DNA of 64,000 bases from an uncultured Bacteroidales bacterium (GCA_900318565.1 ONLD01000006.1:20950-84949), one strand, 5' to 3'. Numbered from the stretch's first letter, positions 27,401-35,004 are shown. Notes: a model not told the origin generated them from the sequence alone. Made by a program: numbers and translations.

Positions 27401-28318
27401 ATAGAAATCCTGGCCCTCGCCGGCGCTTTCGATTCATTCGGCTGCCGCCGCAGCCAGTTCTTCGCCCCCGGAGAGAGCGGAATGCGCTTCATCGACGAGC
27501 TGACCCGCTATATGGACCTCTTCAAGACCGACAAGATGGACAATTCCCTGTCCCTGTTCGGCGAAGTGGAGGAGCTCAAGCCCCAGCGTCCCGTGATGCC
27601 GCCCGCCCCCGAAGAAGAAAACACCCTGGAGCTCCTCCAGGAAGAAAAGAACTATGTGGGGATGTATCTGAGCGCCCACCCGCTCGACCGCTATTCCTTT
27701 GAAATAGACAACTTTACTACGATTTCAGTGGGTCGTCTGCAGGAAAAGATACAGGAAGCCGAGAAGGAAAACAAGAAATACAGCGCCTCGCTGGCTGGCA
27801 TCGTGACGGACGTCAAGACCATAACCACAAAGACCGGCAAGCCCGGAGCCAGGGTCGTGCTGGAAGACTACAACGGCCACTACGAATTCGCCCTCTTCGG
27901 CAAGGACTACGAGGCGTATATGGCCTATATGAAGCCGCACGAGTACCTCTACCTGCAGGGCGAAATCGACGAGCGCTTCTTCCTCAAGCCGGAAGAAAAG
28001 GCGCAGGGGAAAACCGCCCCCTACACCTTTAAAATCAAGAAAGTGCTGCTCCTCGGCAACGTCGCCGAGACCTTCATCTCAGGCTTCACCGTGGATATCG
28101 ACACGGATATGCTCTCGCCCGCCTTCCGCAAGGACCTCGCGAAGCTCCTCAAAGACAACCCCGGCAAGATACCCCTGTCCATTATGCTGCACGACAAGGC
28201 CACCGGCTACAACCTGGAGTTCCACTCCAAGAAGTATATGGTCGGCGTGACCAACGACTTCGCCCAGCGCGTCCGGCACCTCGGAATGCACTACAGCGTG
28301 CAGAAAAAAGCCGCCTAG
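24440..28318 (+). CDS. dnaE: DNA polymerase III alpha subunit
   Basis: A 1292-residue DnaE-type C-family replicative polymerase. It has an N-terminal PHP domain starting FVHLHVHTQYSILDG with metal-binding His/Asp residues. The polymerase catalytic aspartates lie in SMPDIDVDFE (D462, D464), followed by fingers, a helix-hairpin-helix and a C-terminal OB fold (~residues 1100-1200). No exonuclease domain is inserted, so it is DnaE and not PolC. The frame is open back to 24191, but MSFVHLHVHTQYS at 24440 is the conserved N-terminus and directly follows the promoter element. Confidence 0.96.
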   Translation: MSFVHLHVHTQYSILDGLTDIKKLFARARELNMPAIAITDHGNMYGVKEFLKWAWDKSNLGPDKQPIVKPLIGCEVYVTRHYDHHLKDNEHKHYYHLILLAKNYNGYKNLMKICSAGFIDGFYYKPRVTHEIIEQYHEDLICSSACLAGEISRNIVAGDYEGARKAAEWHKKVFGEDYYLEVMLHKTEVEGLAPEALDRILEVYRQQSIANEGIFRLASELGIKVVATNDAHFLRREDGPVHDRLICLTTNANISDPGRLRYTQQEYIKSEEEMAALFPDHPEALANTLEVAGKIEAYKIDRPHVLPKYEIDPAFLSDIDAKLDQYKDIIDEGRYSITKDKEGNVTSKEYRGDEFCRSVAYLCELTYRGARKRYGDTLNEEQSERIEFELKTICKMGFPDYFLIVQDYIAASRAHGYMVGPGRGSAAGSVVAYCLGITNLDPIKYKLLFERFLNPDRISMPDIDVDFENLLDAHDYVERTYGEDHVSRVITFGTMAAKSAIKDVARISEVSIDESNRLTKMVPDRLSEKVEKKYPFNPKLDELKPGFKVVEEEVEIDGQKQTRTFQKGMEEVDVKITLANCYRLVPEFINELQNGPEINKEVLFYAQKMEGCIRQVGVHACATIIGRGNLTDYIPICLSKDKETGKDVWTSQYDGHYIEDVGMLKMDFLGLITLSIIHETLRNIKQRHGIDIDIEAIDIADKETLALYGRGDTTVVFQFESEGMKNWLQRLKPERFEDLIAMNALYRPGPMDYIPDFVARKQGQQKIEYDLPEMEEFLDETYGITVYQEQVMLLSRKLAGFTKGEADRLRKAMGKKKIDEMMVLKDKFMSQGQANGHPEKTLDKIWKDWEKFAQYAFNKSHATCYAWVSYQTGWLKCHYTAEFLAANLSCNLSNMEEIKKIMADCKLHDIKVLSPDVNESEARFTVNKAGNIRFGLGGLKSFGSNVVDAIIAERAENGLFADVYDFVERMAERGAKDSKNVVITAKSIEILALAGAFDSFGCRRSQFFAPGESGMRFIDELTRYMDLFKTDKMDNSLSLFGEVEELKPQRPVMPPAPEEENTLELLQEEKNYVGMYLSAHPLDRYSFEIDNFTTISVGRLQEKIQEAEKENKKYSASLAGIVTDVKTITTKTGKPGARVVLEDYNGHYEFALFGKDYEAYMAYMKPHEYLYLQGEIDERFFLKPEEKAQGKTAPYTFKIKKVLLLGNVAETFISGFTVDIDTDMLSPAFRKDLAKLLKDNPGKIPLSIMLHDKATGYNLEFHSKKYMVGVTNDFAQRVRHLGMHYSVQKKAA

Positions 28319-28332
28319 AGCAGTTCCCGGGG

Positions 28333-29796
28333 CTATTTTAACGCCTCGAACTGTTTCTTGAGCCAAACCGGCAATGTGGTGCCATCCACGCAGCCGGCAA
28401 GTTTTTCGCGTATATCTGTATTACGCTGATAAATACTGCGCCTGCCTAAAATGTCAGGCAGTTCCTTGGGGCGATAGTCTGAAACATACAGGGAGCAAAG
28501 TCCGATTTCTTCCGGCGTAAGGCCATAACCTGAAAGCATTGCCACGAATTTGGGATAAGTCAACGTGCATAGCAAGCCTATCGATTCCAGCATCTTATTG
28601 CGTTCTTCCGCAAGCTTGGCTATCTCTTTGCCATTCGGAGCCCGTTTCGTTCTGCCTTTTGGAGTTAAATAAGGCCGCAGGGCATTGAGGCGAGTCAGCA
28701 GCTGGTCTTCCACCTCAGGAGAGACGTCCTGCGCTGAATACAACATATCTTTGACAAAATCGAACTCCGCCTTTGCTGCAAGAATCTCTTGTTCATACTC
28801 TTTTGTTCTCCTCAAGTGCGCGAGGTAAGAAACAGCCGCACCGACTAACAATAAGCAGACTAAAGAGATCAAAACAATCCGTATCGCGAGGGACTTCCTT
28901 TCCGAACGCTCCGCATCCATTCTTTCCTCCAGGAACTGTATGTCATTATTGACCGACAGATAATTGATTCTTTCTACAATTCTTTCGTATTCTTCCTCTT
29001 CTCGCATCGCTGCTTTATAGTCACCAAGACCTTGAAGGGCTTCGGATTTCGTCTTATGGTAATCAGCCCGCTCAAAAGACATTCTGTAATCGTCTTTTAT
29101 GGCTTCCAGGCACTCCAGTGCCTCTTTATTCTGCCCAAGAAGATTATGGACTTTTGCCGAGAGCAGCATATTCGGACACTTGCTTTCCCTGTCGCAACGT
29201 TCAAGATAGCGATTGAACACTGCGCTTATTGAATCGGTCTCATTTGGCGAGACGGCAATGATCGTCTTCAGTCTGGATGAATAGAAGTCCAATGAAGGGT
29301 CTATATTATTGGCAGACATCCACGACGACAGTTTTTCCAGTTCAACATTAGCCCTGTCTTTTCTTCCGGACATAGAATACAGCATCGCCAGGTCGTAACT
29401 GCACTTCAGCCAATAGCTACGGTCCTGCATATCTTCCGCCATAGTGACAGCCTTCTGCATTTCCCGGATTGCTTTTTCTATTGCAAACTGACGGGTGTAC
29501 ACGTGCGCTTTTCTTGCGTATAATCGCGCTCTATCCTCTTTTGTTGTCGAGGAGTTTATACAGCGTTCTGCTCGTTGATAAGAGGATAAGGCTCCGATAT
29601 TGTCGTCCTGGTTTTCCTGGAAATATCCGTTGTAATAATAAGTAAGGAACTTATTATTGCGGGACTTAGCTTTGTCCTTCAACTGAGATTCTTCAATTGC
29701 GGACAAGGCATCATCAGTGACGGCAGGCTCCGGAGCACCGCACCCAAGTGGCAGCAGCGCCAATGCTGATAGAAATGCGTTTTTAAAACTCATCAT
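28333..29796 (-). CDS. Membrane-anchored TPR protein with C-terminal LuxR-like HTH
   Basis: About 488 residues. It has a lipoprotein-like signal (LALLPLGC), then TPR-like helical repeats (~60-290), one transmembrane helix (RIVLISLVCLLLVGAAVSYLA, ~310-330), a coiled coil, and a C-terminal domain with GLTPEEIGLCSLYVSDYRP and ELPDILGRRSIYQRN, which reads as a LuxR/GerE-type helix-turn-helix. This layout is typical of Bacteroidota envelope-tethered regulators. What it senses and which genes it controls are unknown. It overlaps the small lipoprotein gene upstream (ATGA), so the two probably work together. A remnant of a second such gene lies at 42.9-43.1 kb. Confidence 0.75.
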   Translation of the reverse strand: MMSFKNAFLSALALLPLGCGAPEPAVTDDALSAIEESQLKDKAKSRNNKFLTYYYNGYFQENQDDNIGALSSYQRAERCINSSTTKEDRARLYARKAHVYTRQFAIEKAIREMQKAVTMAEDMQDRSYWLKCSYDLAMLYSMSGRKDRANVELEKLSSWMSANNIDPSLDFYSSRLKTIIAVSPNETDSISAVFNRYLERCDRESKCPNMLLSAKVHNLLGQNKEALECLEAIKDDYRMSFERADYHKTKSEALQGLGDYKAAMREEEEYERIVERINYLSVNNDIQFLEERMDAERSERKSLAIRIVLISLVCLLLVGAAVSYLAHLRRTKEYEQEILAAKAEFDFVKDMLYSAQDVSPEVEDQLLTRLNALRPYLTPKGRTKRAPNGKEIAKLAEERNKMLESIGLLCTLTYPKFVAMLSGYGLTPEEIGLCSLYVSDYRPKELPDILGRRSIYQRNTDIREKLAGCVDGTTLPVWLKKQFEALK

Positions 29797-30257
29797 TTGG
29801 GCTGGCAATCTTCCCGGTTGATCCTCCTTAAGTATTCATCATACTCCTGCTCCGTCATAAACGTCTCAAGATATTTAAAGAGTTTCAATTCGTCCCAAGC
29901 ATACTCTTTAGTCAGCCTTCCGGCCGCCTCTTCTGCTGCTTCCCTCAGGGCAAGCCCATCTGAAGTATCTTCATCAAAATAAGCTTTGGGCGTCAGCAGT
30001 GCGGCCAGAGGCTTGATGACAGCCTTTTCTTCTTTCGTAAGATTCTTCGAGGCCAAGGTGTTGGCCATTTTTACCCGCCATAAATCACATCGCAGTTCAG
30101 GGGTCAAGGCCTGAAACATCTCTACTTGTTCCGGAATCGTTTTGGTCAGTATTTCCTCCCTGATAGGAACAATTCCATTCTTTTCGGAGCTTTCAGCACA
30201 ACTGCCCACGCAAATGACGGCTACGGTCAAAATGTGAATAAAAGATTTGTAATTCAT
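29793..30257 (-). CDS. Small predicted lipoprotein, unknown function
   Basis: A 154-residue protein with a signal peptide and lipobox (AVICVGSC), then a charged, mostly helical mature part (FQALTPELRCDLWRVKMANTL, LTKEEKAVIKPLAALL). I do not recognise the family. It is translationally coupled to the TPR/HTH membrane regulator and could be its sensor partner or inhibitor; this is inferred from position only. A -7 element lies 7 nt before its ATG and another about 55 nt upstream. Confidence 0.7.
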   Translation of the reverse strand: MNYKSFIHILTVAVICVGSCAESSEKNGIVPIREEILTKTIPEQVEMFQALTPELRCDLWRVKMANTLASKNLTKEEKAVIKPLAALLTPKAYFDEDTSDGLALREAAEEAAGRLTKEYAWDELKLFKYLETFMTEQEYDEYLRRINREDCQPK

Positions 30258-30264
30258 ACCTTCG

Positions 30265-30272
30265 CAAATTTA
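30265..30272 (-). promoter_or_regulatory. -7-like element (TAAATTTG) 7 nt before the small lipoprotein gene
   Basis: On the minus strand the octamer is followed by CGAAGGT and the ATG at 30257. It competes with the upstream element at 30312-30319. Confidence 0.5.
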
Positions 30273-30311
30273 ATAAAGTTTATACAACGGCTCGAGCATC
30301 TGTTGTTTCTG

Positions 30312-30319
30312 CAAAGGTA
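30312..30319 (-). promoter_or_regulatory. Second -7-like element (TACCTTTG) for the small lipoprotein gene
   Basis: It fits TAnnTTTG on the minus strand and would give a leader of ~50 nt. The AT-rich stretch 30340-30410 lies just upstream of it. Confidence 0.5.
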
Positions 30320-30398
30320 TGAATTTCACCTGGATTTATGATGAAAAAATATTTAAATCTATATTATATAAACTGTTGATTATTAATATATTAATAAT

Positions 30399-30851
30399 TC
30401 AACATTTACATCGTCGGTTAGCGTCCGCAAGACTATTTGTCTGCTCCAGGAGAATACCCACGAAGGGCCGGCTCTCGACCTGGGGGTGGGGGATGGTTAG
30501 CAGGGGAGTGTTGAGGCGGAGATTGCCGTAGAAAAGAATGTCTATGTCGATGATGCGGTCGTGGTAGATGCGGCTGCCGTCGGCCGCGTACTCCGGGGCG
30601 TCTTTCCGGCCCATTGCACGCTCAATCCGCTTGCAGAGTTTCAGCACGGACTCGGGGCTGCGGCGGCTGGAATACACCACCGTCATATTCAGGAAATTCG
30701 GGCCGCTGAAGCCGATGGCCTCGGTCTCCAGGACCTTGGAAGCGCGCAGGCGGCGGCCGCCGAAGGCCTTATCCAGCCTTTCCAGGGCCTCATCAAGATT
30801 CGCCTGCCGGTCTCCCAGATTGGTGCCGAGAAGAAGGGTCAGTTCCCTCAT
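30399..30851 (-). CDS. folK: 6-hydroxymethyl-7,8-dihydropterin pyrophosphokinase
   Basis: A 150-residue HPPK. Family features: the start LTLLLGTNLGDRQANL, ETEAIGF, the FLNMTVVY substrate loop, and the metal/ATP motif RIIDIDILFYG, then IPHPQVESRPFV. It transfers pyrophosphate from ATP to the pterin in folate synthesis. It is the last gene of the epimerase-suf unit and overlaps the DUF59 gene by 4 bp. No folP or folB is next to it; thyA and folA lie at the far end of the window. Confidence 0.93.
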   Translation of the reverse strand: MRELTLLLGTNLGDRQANLDEALERLDKAFGGRRLRASKVLETEAIGFSGPNFLNMTVVYSSRRSPESVLKLCKRIERAMGRKDAPEYAADGSRIYHDRIIDIDILFYGNLRLNTPLLTIPHPQVESRPFVGILLEQTNSLADANRRCKC

Positions 30852-31204
30852 AGCTCAGGGTCCATACCAAGGGCCACGCGGGCCTCGTCGGAAAGCATAC
30901 TCTGGTCCCAGACAGGATCGAAAGTCAGTTCGATGTGGCAGTCAGTCACGCCGGGTGTATTCTCCACATTGTGCTGCACCTCGCCTATCACTTCGTCCGC
31001 CATAGGACAGTTGGGAGCCGTGAATGTCATTTTTATGAACACCTGGCGCTCCTTGTTGATATTCAGCTCGTAAATGAGTCCGAGGTCGTAGATGTTGACA
31101 GGAATTTCGGGGTCGTACACCTGCTTGAGAGCAAGTATCACATCGTCGTAAAGCGGCGCAAGAGCCTTGACGTCTTCGGGCGTCAGCACAGTATCCTCAT
31201 TCAT
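30848..31204 (-). CDS. sufT: DUF59/MIP18 iron-sulfur assembly protein (SufT-like)
   Basis: A 118-residue DUF59 protein. The signature YDPEIPVNIYDLGLIYEL is intact, as is the later TFTAPNCPMADEV with a conserved Cys, and WDQSMLSDEARVALGM at the end. Such proteins help load Fe-S clusters onto target proteins. I chose the ATG at 31204, which overlaps the sufE stop by 8 bp; longer in-frame starts would run into sufE. The position directly after sufS-sufE supports the Fe-S role. Confidence 0.85.
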   Translation of the reverse strand: MNEDTVLTPEDVKALAPLYDDVILALKQVYDPEIPVNIYDLGLIYELNINKERQVFIKMTFTAPNCPMADEVIGEVQHNVENTPGVTDCHIELTFDPVWDQSMLSDEARVALGMDPEL

Positions 31205-31607
31205 TTTCAGCAGCTTTGGCGCGGATGGTTGCAATCATAGACACAAGGCCGTTCGCCCTTGTGGGGGAGAGGTTTTCCTTCAGCCCGAGGGTGTCGAGGA
31301 AGGAGAAATCGTCGTCGAGTATCTCTTTCGGGCTGCGGCCGGAATACACGCTGATGAGCAGCGAAATGATGCCTTTCGTGATGATGGCGTCGCTGTCGGC
31401 GGTGAAAATGAGCTTATCCCCGCTCTTCTCGCAGTCGAGCCATACCCTTGACTGACAGCCCTTTATCAAGCGGTCGTCGGTCTTCTTCCCCTCGGGAAAG
31501 CCTTCCAGAGACTTGCCCAGTTCTATCAGGTATTCGTATTTATCGAGCCACTCCTCATAAAGGGAGAAGTCGTCGATTATCTCTTGTTGTTTCTCTTTAA
31601 GTGTCAT
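31197..31607 (-). CDS. sufE: SufE cysteine-desulfurase partner
   Basis: A 136-residue SufE. The sulfur-accepting Cys is in LIKGCQSRVWL, matching the family motif GCQSQVW. It takes persulfide from SufS and passes it on to Fe-S cluster assembly. The ATG at 31607 overlaps the sufS stop (ATGA). The longer frame extending upstream inside sufS is discarded. No sufBCD genes are present in the window. Confidence 0.93.
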   Translation of the reverse strand: MTLKEKQQEIIDDFSLYEEWLDKYEYLIELGKSLEGFPEGKKTDDRLIKGCQSRVWLDCEKSGDKLIFTADSDAIITKGIISLLISVYSGRSPKEILDDDFSFLDTLGLKENLSPTRANGLVSMIATIRAKAAENE

Positions 31608-32803
31608 TTCAGCATTGTTATCGCTTTGCGCAGCGAAGATAAGAAATATTCCGCTTCCTGCATCGTGTTGTAGGGGGCAAAAGAGGCCCGCAGCATACCG
31701 GTGACGCCGAATCGGTCCATCAGGGGCTCGGCGCACATCTGTCCGGAGCGCAGCGCGACGCCCATCTTGTCCATAATGAGCGCGAGGTCTTCGTGGTGCG
31801 CGCCTTCCACGGCGAACGAAAACACGGGCAGTTTCTGCCCAAGGTCGTCAGCCGTGCCGAAGAGACGCAGCCCTGGAATCCGCTGCAACTCCGTGTATAT
31901 AAATTCCTTAATCTCTTCATCCTGCTGCATCTTGCGCGTCTGTCCGATTGCGGGCACGAAGCAGGGTGTGCCGGAGATGTTTTGCGTGCCGGCTTCGAAT
32001 TTCTGCGGCAGTGGGGCATAAGTTGTGCCGCTCCATCGCACGGTCCCTATCATTTCGCCGCCGCCGAACATCGGGGGCATATGCTCGAGAAGTTCGCGCC
32101 GTCCCCACAGCACGCCGGTGCCGGGAGCGCCGTACATCTTGTGCCCGGAGAACGCATAGAAGTCGCAGCCAAGTGCTTGCACGTCAACATTTTGATGCAC
32201 TATACCCTGTGCCCCGTCAACTACCAGCAGCGCGCCGGCTGCGTGTACCATCGCAGCGATTTCCTGCACGGGGTTGACAAGTCCGAGCACGTTGGATGCG
32301 TGGCAGACGCTGACGATTCTCGTACGCTCGCTAAGCAGCCCGGGCAGCAGGTCAAGGCGCAGGGAGCCGCTGTCGCTGACCGGCAGCACGCGGAGTTTAG
32401 CCCCTTTGCGGGAACAGAGCATCTGCCAGGGCACGATGTTGGAGTGGTGTTCGGCCTCGGAGACGATGATCTCGTCGCCTTCCTTTATAAATGCTTCTCC
32501 AAGGCTCCAGGCGGCAAGGTTCAGCGAATGGGTAGCGCCGGAGGTGAAGATGATTTCCTCACGGGCCGGGGCGCCGATAAAGTCCTTTACGGCATCACGG
32601 GCGGCCTCGTAGGCGTCGGTCGCCTCGACCGCCACTCTGTGGACGGCCCGGTGGAGGTTGGCCGTGCTTTCGGAAGATATTCTGTCCCAGCAGCTTATGA
32701 CACTCAGCGGACGCAGGGAAGTAGCTGCATTGTCCAGATACACAAGCGGCTTTCCATAGACCGTGCGGGCGAGCTGCGGGAAATCGTTTCTATAGTCGTT
32801 CAT
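31604..32803 (-). CDS. sufS: Cysteine desulfurase SufS
   Basis: A 399-residue group II cysteine desulfurase. The PLP-lysine motif FSGHKMYGAPGTGVLWG and the catalytic-Cys loop RSGQMCAEPLM are present. It removes sulfur from L-cysteine as an enzyme-bound persulfide and hands it to SufE, encoded directly downstream. Its start overlaps the epimerase stop by one base (TAATG). The suf genes come after a dipeptide epimerase in one reverse-strand operon, and not with sufBCD. Confidence 0.95.
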   Translation of the reverse strand: MNDYRNDFPQLARTVYGKPLVYLDNAATSLRPLSVISCWDRISSESTANLHRAVHRVAVEATDAYEAARDAVKDFIGAPAREEIIFTSGATHSLNLAAWSLGEAFIKEGDEIIVSEAEHHSNIVPWQMLCSRKGAKLRVLPVSDSGSLRLDLLPGLLSERTRIVSVCHASNVLGLVNPVQEIAAMVHAAGALLVVDGAQGIVHQNVDVQALGCDFYAFSGHKMYGAPGTGVLWGRRELLEHMPPMFGGGEMIGTVRWSGTTYAPLPQKFEAGTQNISGTPCFVPAIGQTRKMQQDEEIKEFIYTELQRIPGLRLFGTADDLGQKLPVFSFAVEGAHHEDLALIMDKMGVALRSGQMCAEPLMDRFGVTGMLRASFAPYNTMQEAEYFLSSLRKAITMLK

Positions 32804-33921
32804 TAAAGTTTCGTCAATCCAAGGCCGGGGCCGTCGGGAAGGGTAAGTAGGCCGTCCCGGACGGTTACGCCTTTATATAAATCATTAGTTATCAATAAAT
32901 TACCGTCTATATCGCAAAAATCTGCGGCCGGAGCCAGGTGCGCTGCCGCAGTACAGGCTACGGAGGTCTCGGTCATACAGCCCAGCATAACTTTCATCCC
33001 TTCCGCCCTGGCGTAGGCAATCATCTTGCGGGCCTCCAGCAGGCCGGTGCTCTTCATCAGCTTGATATTGATGCCGGAATAAGCACCCTTGAGGCGGGGA
33101 ATGTCTTTAAGCCGCTGCACGGCTTCGTCGGCGATTATCGGCAGCGGGCTGCGCTCGGTAAGCCAGGCTGTGTCGTCCAGGCGCTCCTTGGCAAGCGGCT
33201 GCTCCACCAGAATGACACCCTGCTCCTTGAGCCAGAAGATTTCGTCGAGCGCCTTGCTGCGGTCTTTCCATCCCTGGTTGGCATCGACGGCTATCGGCAG
33301 GTCCGTGATTTCGCGTATGGTGCGAATCATCTGCTCGTCGGTGTCCAGGCCCACTTTTACCTTCAGGACCTTATAGAGTCCGGCGCATTCCTGTGTCTTT
33401 TGCCTGACGACTTCCGGCGTATCGATTCCTATGGTGAAACTCGTCGGGCCGGCCTTGGCAGGGTTGTAGCCCCATATTTTATATAGCGGCGCGCCAAGCA
33501 TCTGGCCGGTGAGGTCGTGCAGGGCGATGTCGATCGCTGCCTTGGCAGGGGAGTCGCCGTCGGAGAGAGTGTCAAGGTAAGCCATTATGTCCTCGATGAG
33601 GAACGGACTTTCAAACTGTCCGAGATCCACTTTTTCGAGGAAGGAGCATACGCTCTCGACGGTATGGCCAAGGTACGGGGGCATCGAAGCCTCGCCGTGG
33701 CCGGTGTAGCCGTCACAGGTGATTTCAAGCTGGACGCCGGGCGTCGTGGTACGGGAATAACTCGACACGGTGAAGGTGTGCGCGAGTTGCAGTTCGTACG
33801 GGCGCCAGGACAACTGCATTTTTCCTCCGGTGCTCTGCTTTGCCGGAGCGATGCCGCAGGAACTCAGGCCGGCCGCCACAGCCGCGCCTATTGACGTACC
33901 TATAAACTCTCTTCTGTCCAT
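32803..33921 (-). CDS. Dipeptide epimerase (L-Ala-D/L-Glu type), exported
   Basis: A ~372-residue enolase-superfamily enzyme of the muconate-lactonizing subgroup. KVKVG contains the first catalytic Lys, DANQGW a metal Asp, then VEQP, ADEAV and a second Lys in NIKLMKS. These fit L-Ala-D/L-Glu epimerases, which act in recycling of murein peptides. The N-terminus (DRREFIGTSIGAAVAAGLSSC) has a twin-arginine-like motif and a lipobox, so it may be exported folded via Tat and lipidated. The ATG at 33921 lies 6 nt after a -7 element; a TTG at 33930 is in frame but unlikely. Confidence 0.85.
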   Translation of the reverse strand: MDRREFIGTSIGAAVAAGLSSCGIAPAKQSTGGKMQLSWRPYELQLAHTFTVSSYSRTTTPGVQLEITCDGYTGHGEASMPPYLGHTVESVCSFLEKVDLGQFESPFLIEDIMAYLDTLSDGDSPAKAAIDIALHDLTGQMLGAPLYKIWGYNPAKAGPTSFTIGIDTPEVVRQKTQECAGLYKVLKVKVGLDTDEQMIRTIREITDLPIAVDANQGWKDRSKALDEIFWLKEQGVILVEQPLAKERLDDTAWLTERSPLPIIADEAVQRLKDIPRLKGAYSGINIKLMKSTGLLEARKMIAYARAEGMKVMLGCMTETSVACTAAAHLAPAADFCDIDGNLLITNDLYKGVTVRDGLLTLPDGPGLGLTKL

Positions 33922-33927
33922 AGAATA

Positions 33928-33935
33928 CAAAATTA
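33928..33935 (-). promoter_or_regulatory. -7 promoter element (TAATTTTG) 6 nt before the epimerase-suf operon
   Basis: On the minus strand the octamer is followed by TATTCT and the ATG at 33921. It is divergent from the ruvA promoter 12 nt away. Confidence 0.65.
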
Positions 33936-33947
33936 CTGAATTATTCT

Positions 33948-33955
33948 TAATTTTG
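33948..33955 (+). promoter_or_regulatory. -7 promoter element (TAATTTTG) of ruvA
   Basis: Fits TAnnTTTG and lies 19 nt before the ruvA ATG. Confidence 0.65.
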
Positions 33956-33974
33956 TGGAGAAAATCGTTGGATT

Positions 33975-34565
33975 ATGCTTGATTATATTTCAGGGCGCAT
34001 TGCCGAACTTACTCCTACGCGGGTTGTCGTGGATAACCAAGGTCTTGGTTACAGTCTTGAGATTTCACTCCAGACCTATGAGAAGTTGGAGGGAAAGAAA
34101 GAGGGGACTGTCTATGTACAGACCCAGGTCAACCAGCGCGACGGGACTTCCGTGGATTACGGATTTGCGGGCAAGGACGAGAGGGATTTGTTCAGGCTGA
34201 TCACAGGTGTATCAGGAATGGGGGCGGCATCCGCAAGGATGATTCTTTCGTCGCTGACTTCGGACGAGCTTCGCGAGGCAATTCTCTCGGAGAATGTAAG
34301 TGCGCTGAAATCCGTGAAGGGCATAGGACTCAAGAGCGCACAGAGAATGATCCTGGAGCTGAAAGATAAAATCGTCAAGGGAGAGGGGAGCGGCGAGGTC
34401 CTGTTTGCGGCGGAGGGCAATTCCGCTGCGGACGAGGCGAGCAGCGCCCTCCAGATGCTCGGATTCTCGAAGCCCAACATCAACAAGGCCGTACAGGCTA
34501 TTCTCAAGGCCAATCCTCGCGCAAGCGTCGAGCAAATCATCAAATCCGCCCTTCAGATGCTATAG
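33975..34565 (+). CDS. ruvA: Holliday junction DNA helicase subunit RuvA
   Basis: A 196-residue RuvA with the three usual parts: the N-terminal OB fold (MLDYISGRIAELTPTRVVVD), the tandem helix-hairpin-helix core (ITGVSGMGAASARMIL and VKGIGLKSAQRMILELK), and a C-terminal domain binding RuvB. It holds four-way junctions for RuvB, which is encoded at 44.4-45.5 kb. A perfect parS-type palindrome begins at the base after its stop codon. Confidence 0.95.
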   Translation: MLDYISGRIAELTPTRVVVDNQGLGYSLEISLQTYEKLEGKKEGTVYVQTQVNQRDGTSVDYGFAGKDERDLFRLITGVSGMGAASARMILSSLTSDELREAILSENVSALKSVKGIGLKSAQRMILELKDKIVKGEGSGEVLFAAEGNSAADEASSALQMLGFSKPNINKAVQAILKANPRASVEQIIKSALQML

Positions 34566-34581
34566 TGTTCCACGTGGAACA
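34566..34581. other. parS-type centromere site 1
   Basis: TGTTCCACGTGGAACA, a perfect 16-bp palindrome that matches the ParB-binding parS consensus of bacterial chromosomes. It lies directly after ruvA. An identical copy sits 1.36 kb away in mnmG. Confidence 0.82.
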
Positions 34582-34668
34582 CAACGCCTGGACGTTTCCA
34601 GAATCGGCGCAAGCACGCGCATTATCAGCGACCTCGCTCATCAGCGACCAATCTCCACTTTCCTTTTA

Positions 34669-34796
34669 GGTAGGAGGCGGGTCTCTCCGGGGAGAGTATT
34701 GCCGCCCGCGGCTTGGAGCGGGAGGGGCCCACAAGCGTAGCGCAGTGGGAGGGGGAGCGTAGCGACTACTCTCCTGGGAGAGACCCACCTCCGACC
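34669..34796. repeat. 128-bp element with 30-bp inverted terminal arms
   Basis: The arms 34669-34698 and 34767-34796 are reverse complements at 26 of 30 positions. Each arm contains a CTCTCC-NN-GGAGAG hairpin. The 68 bp between are GC-rich with further short stems (CCCAC/GTGGG). It could be a MITE-like element, a structured RNA or a transcription barrier after ruvA. It has no credible ORF. Confidence 0.6.
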
Positions 34797-34815
34797 GTAC
34801 AGAGGAAGATAATGT

Positions 34816-35004
34816 CGTATGCAGAAAGGGCCATTTCGCACCCGGGAGACCGAGAAACGCATCCGCCGTATGCAGAAAGAGCCATTTCGCACCCAGGAAG
34901 CAGAGAAACGCATCCGCCGTATGCAAAAAGGGCCATTTCGCACCCGAGAAGCAGAGAAACGAGGCCGCGGTGTGCAGAAAGGGCGGTTCGCACACGAAAA
35001 GCGG
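34816..35004. repeat. 51-bp tandem repeat, about 3.7 copies
   Basis: Units start at 34816, 34867, 34918 and 34969, with high identity in the first three and a degenerate partial fourth. Each unit contains the core GGGCCATTTCGCACCC or a close variant. As 51 is a multiple of three, both strands stay open across it (17-residue periodic ORFs such as YAERAISHPGDRETHPP), but no start context, partner or compositional sign supports a real protein. It lies between the two parS sites. Confidence 0.8.

Noticed and set aside
34816-35004. CRISPR array
   Set aside because: The 51-bp units are directly adjacent with no unique spacers between, and no cas genes are in the window.
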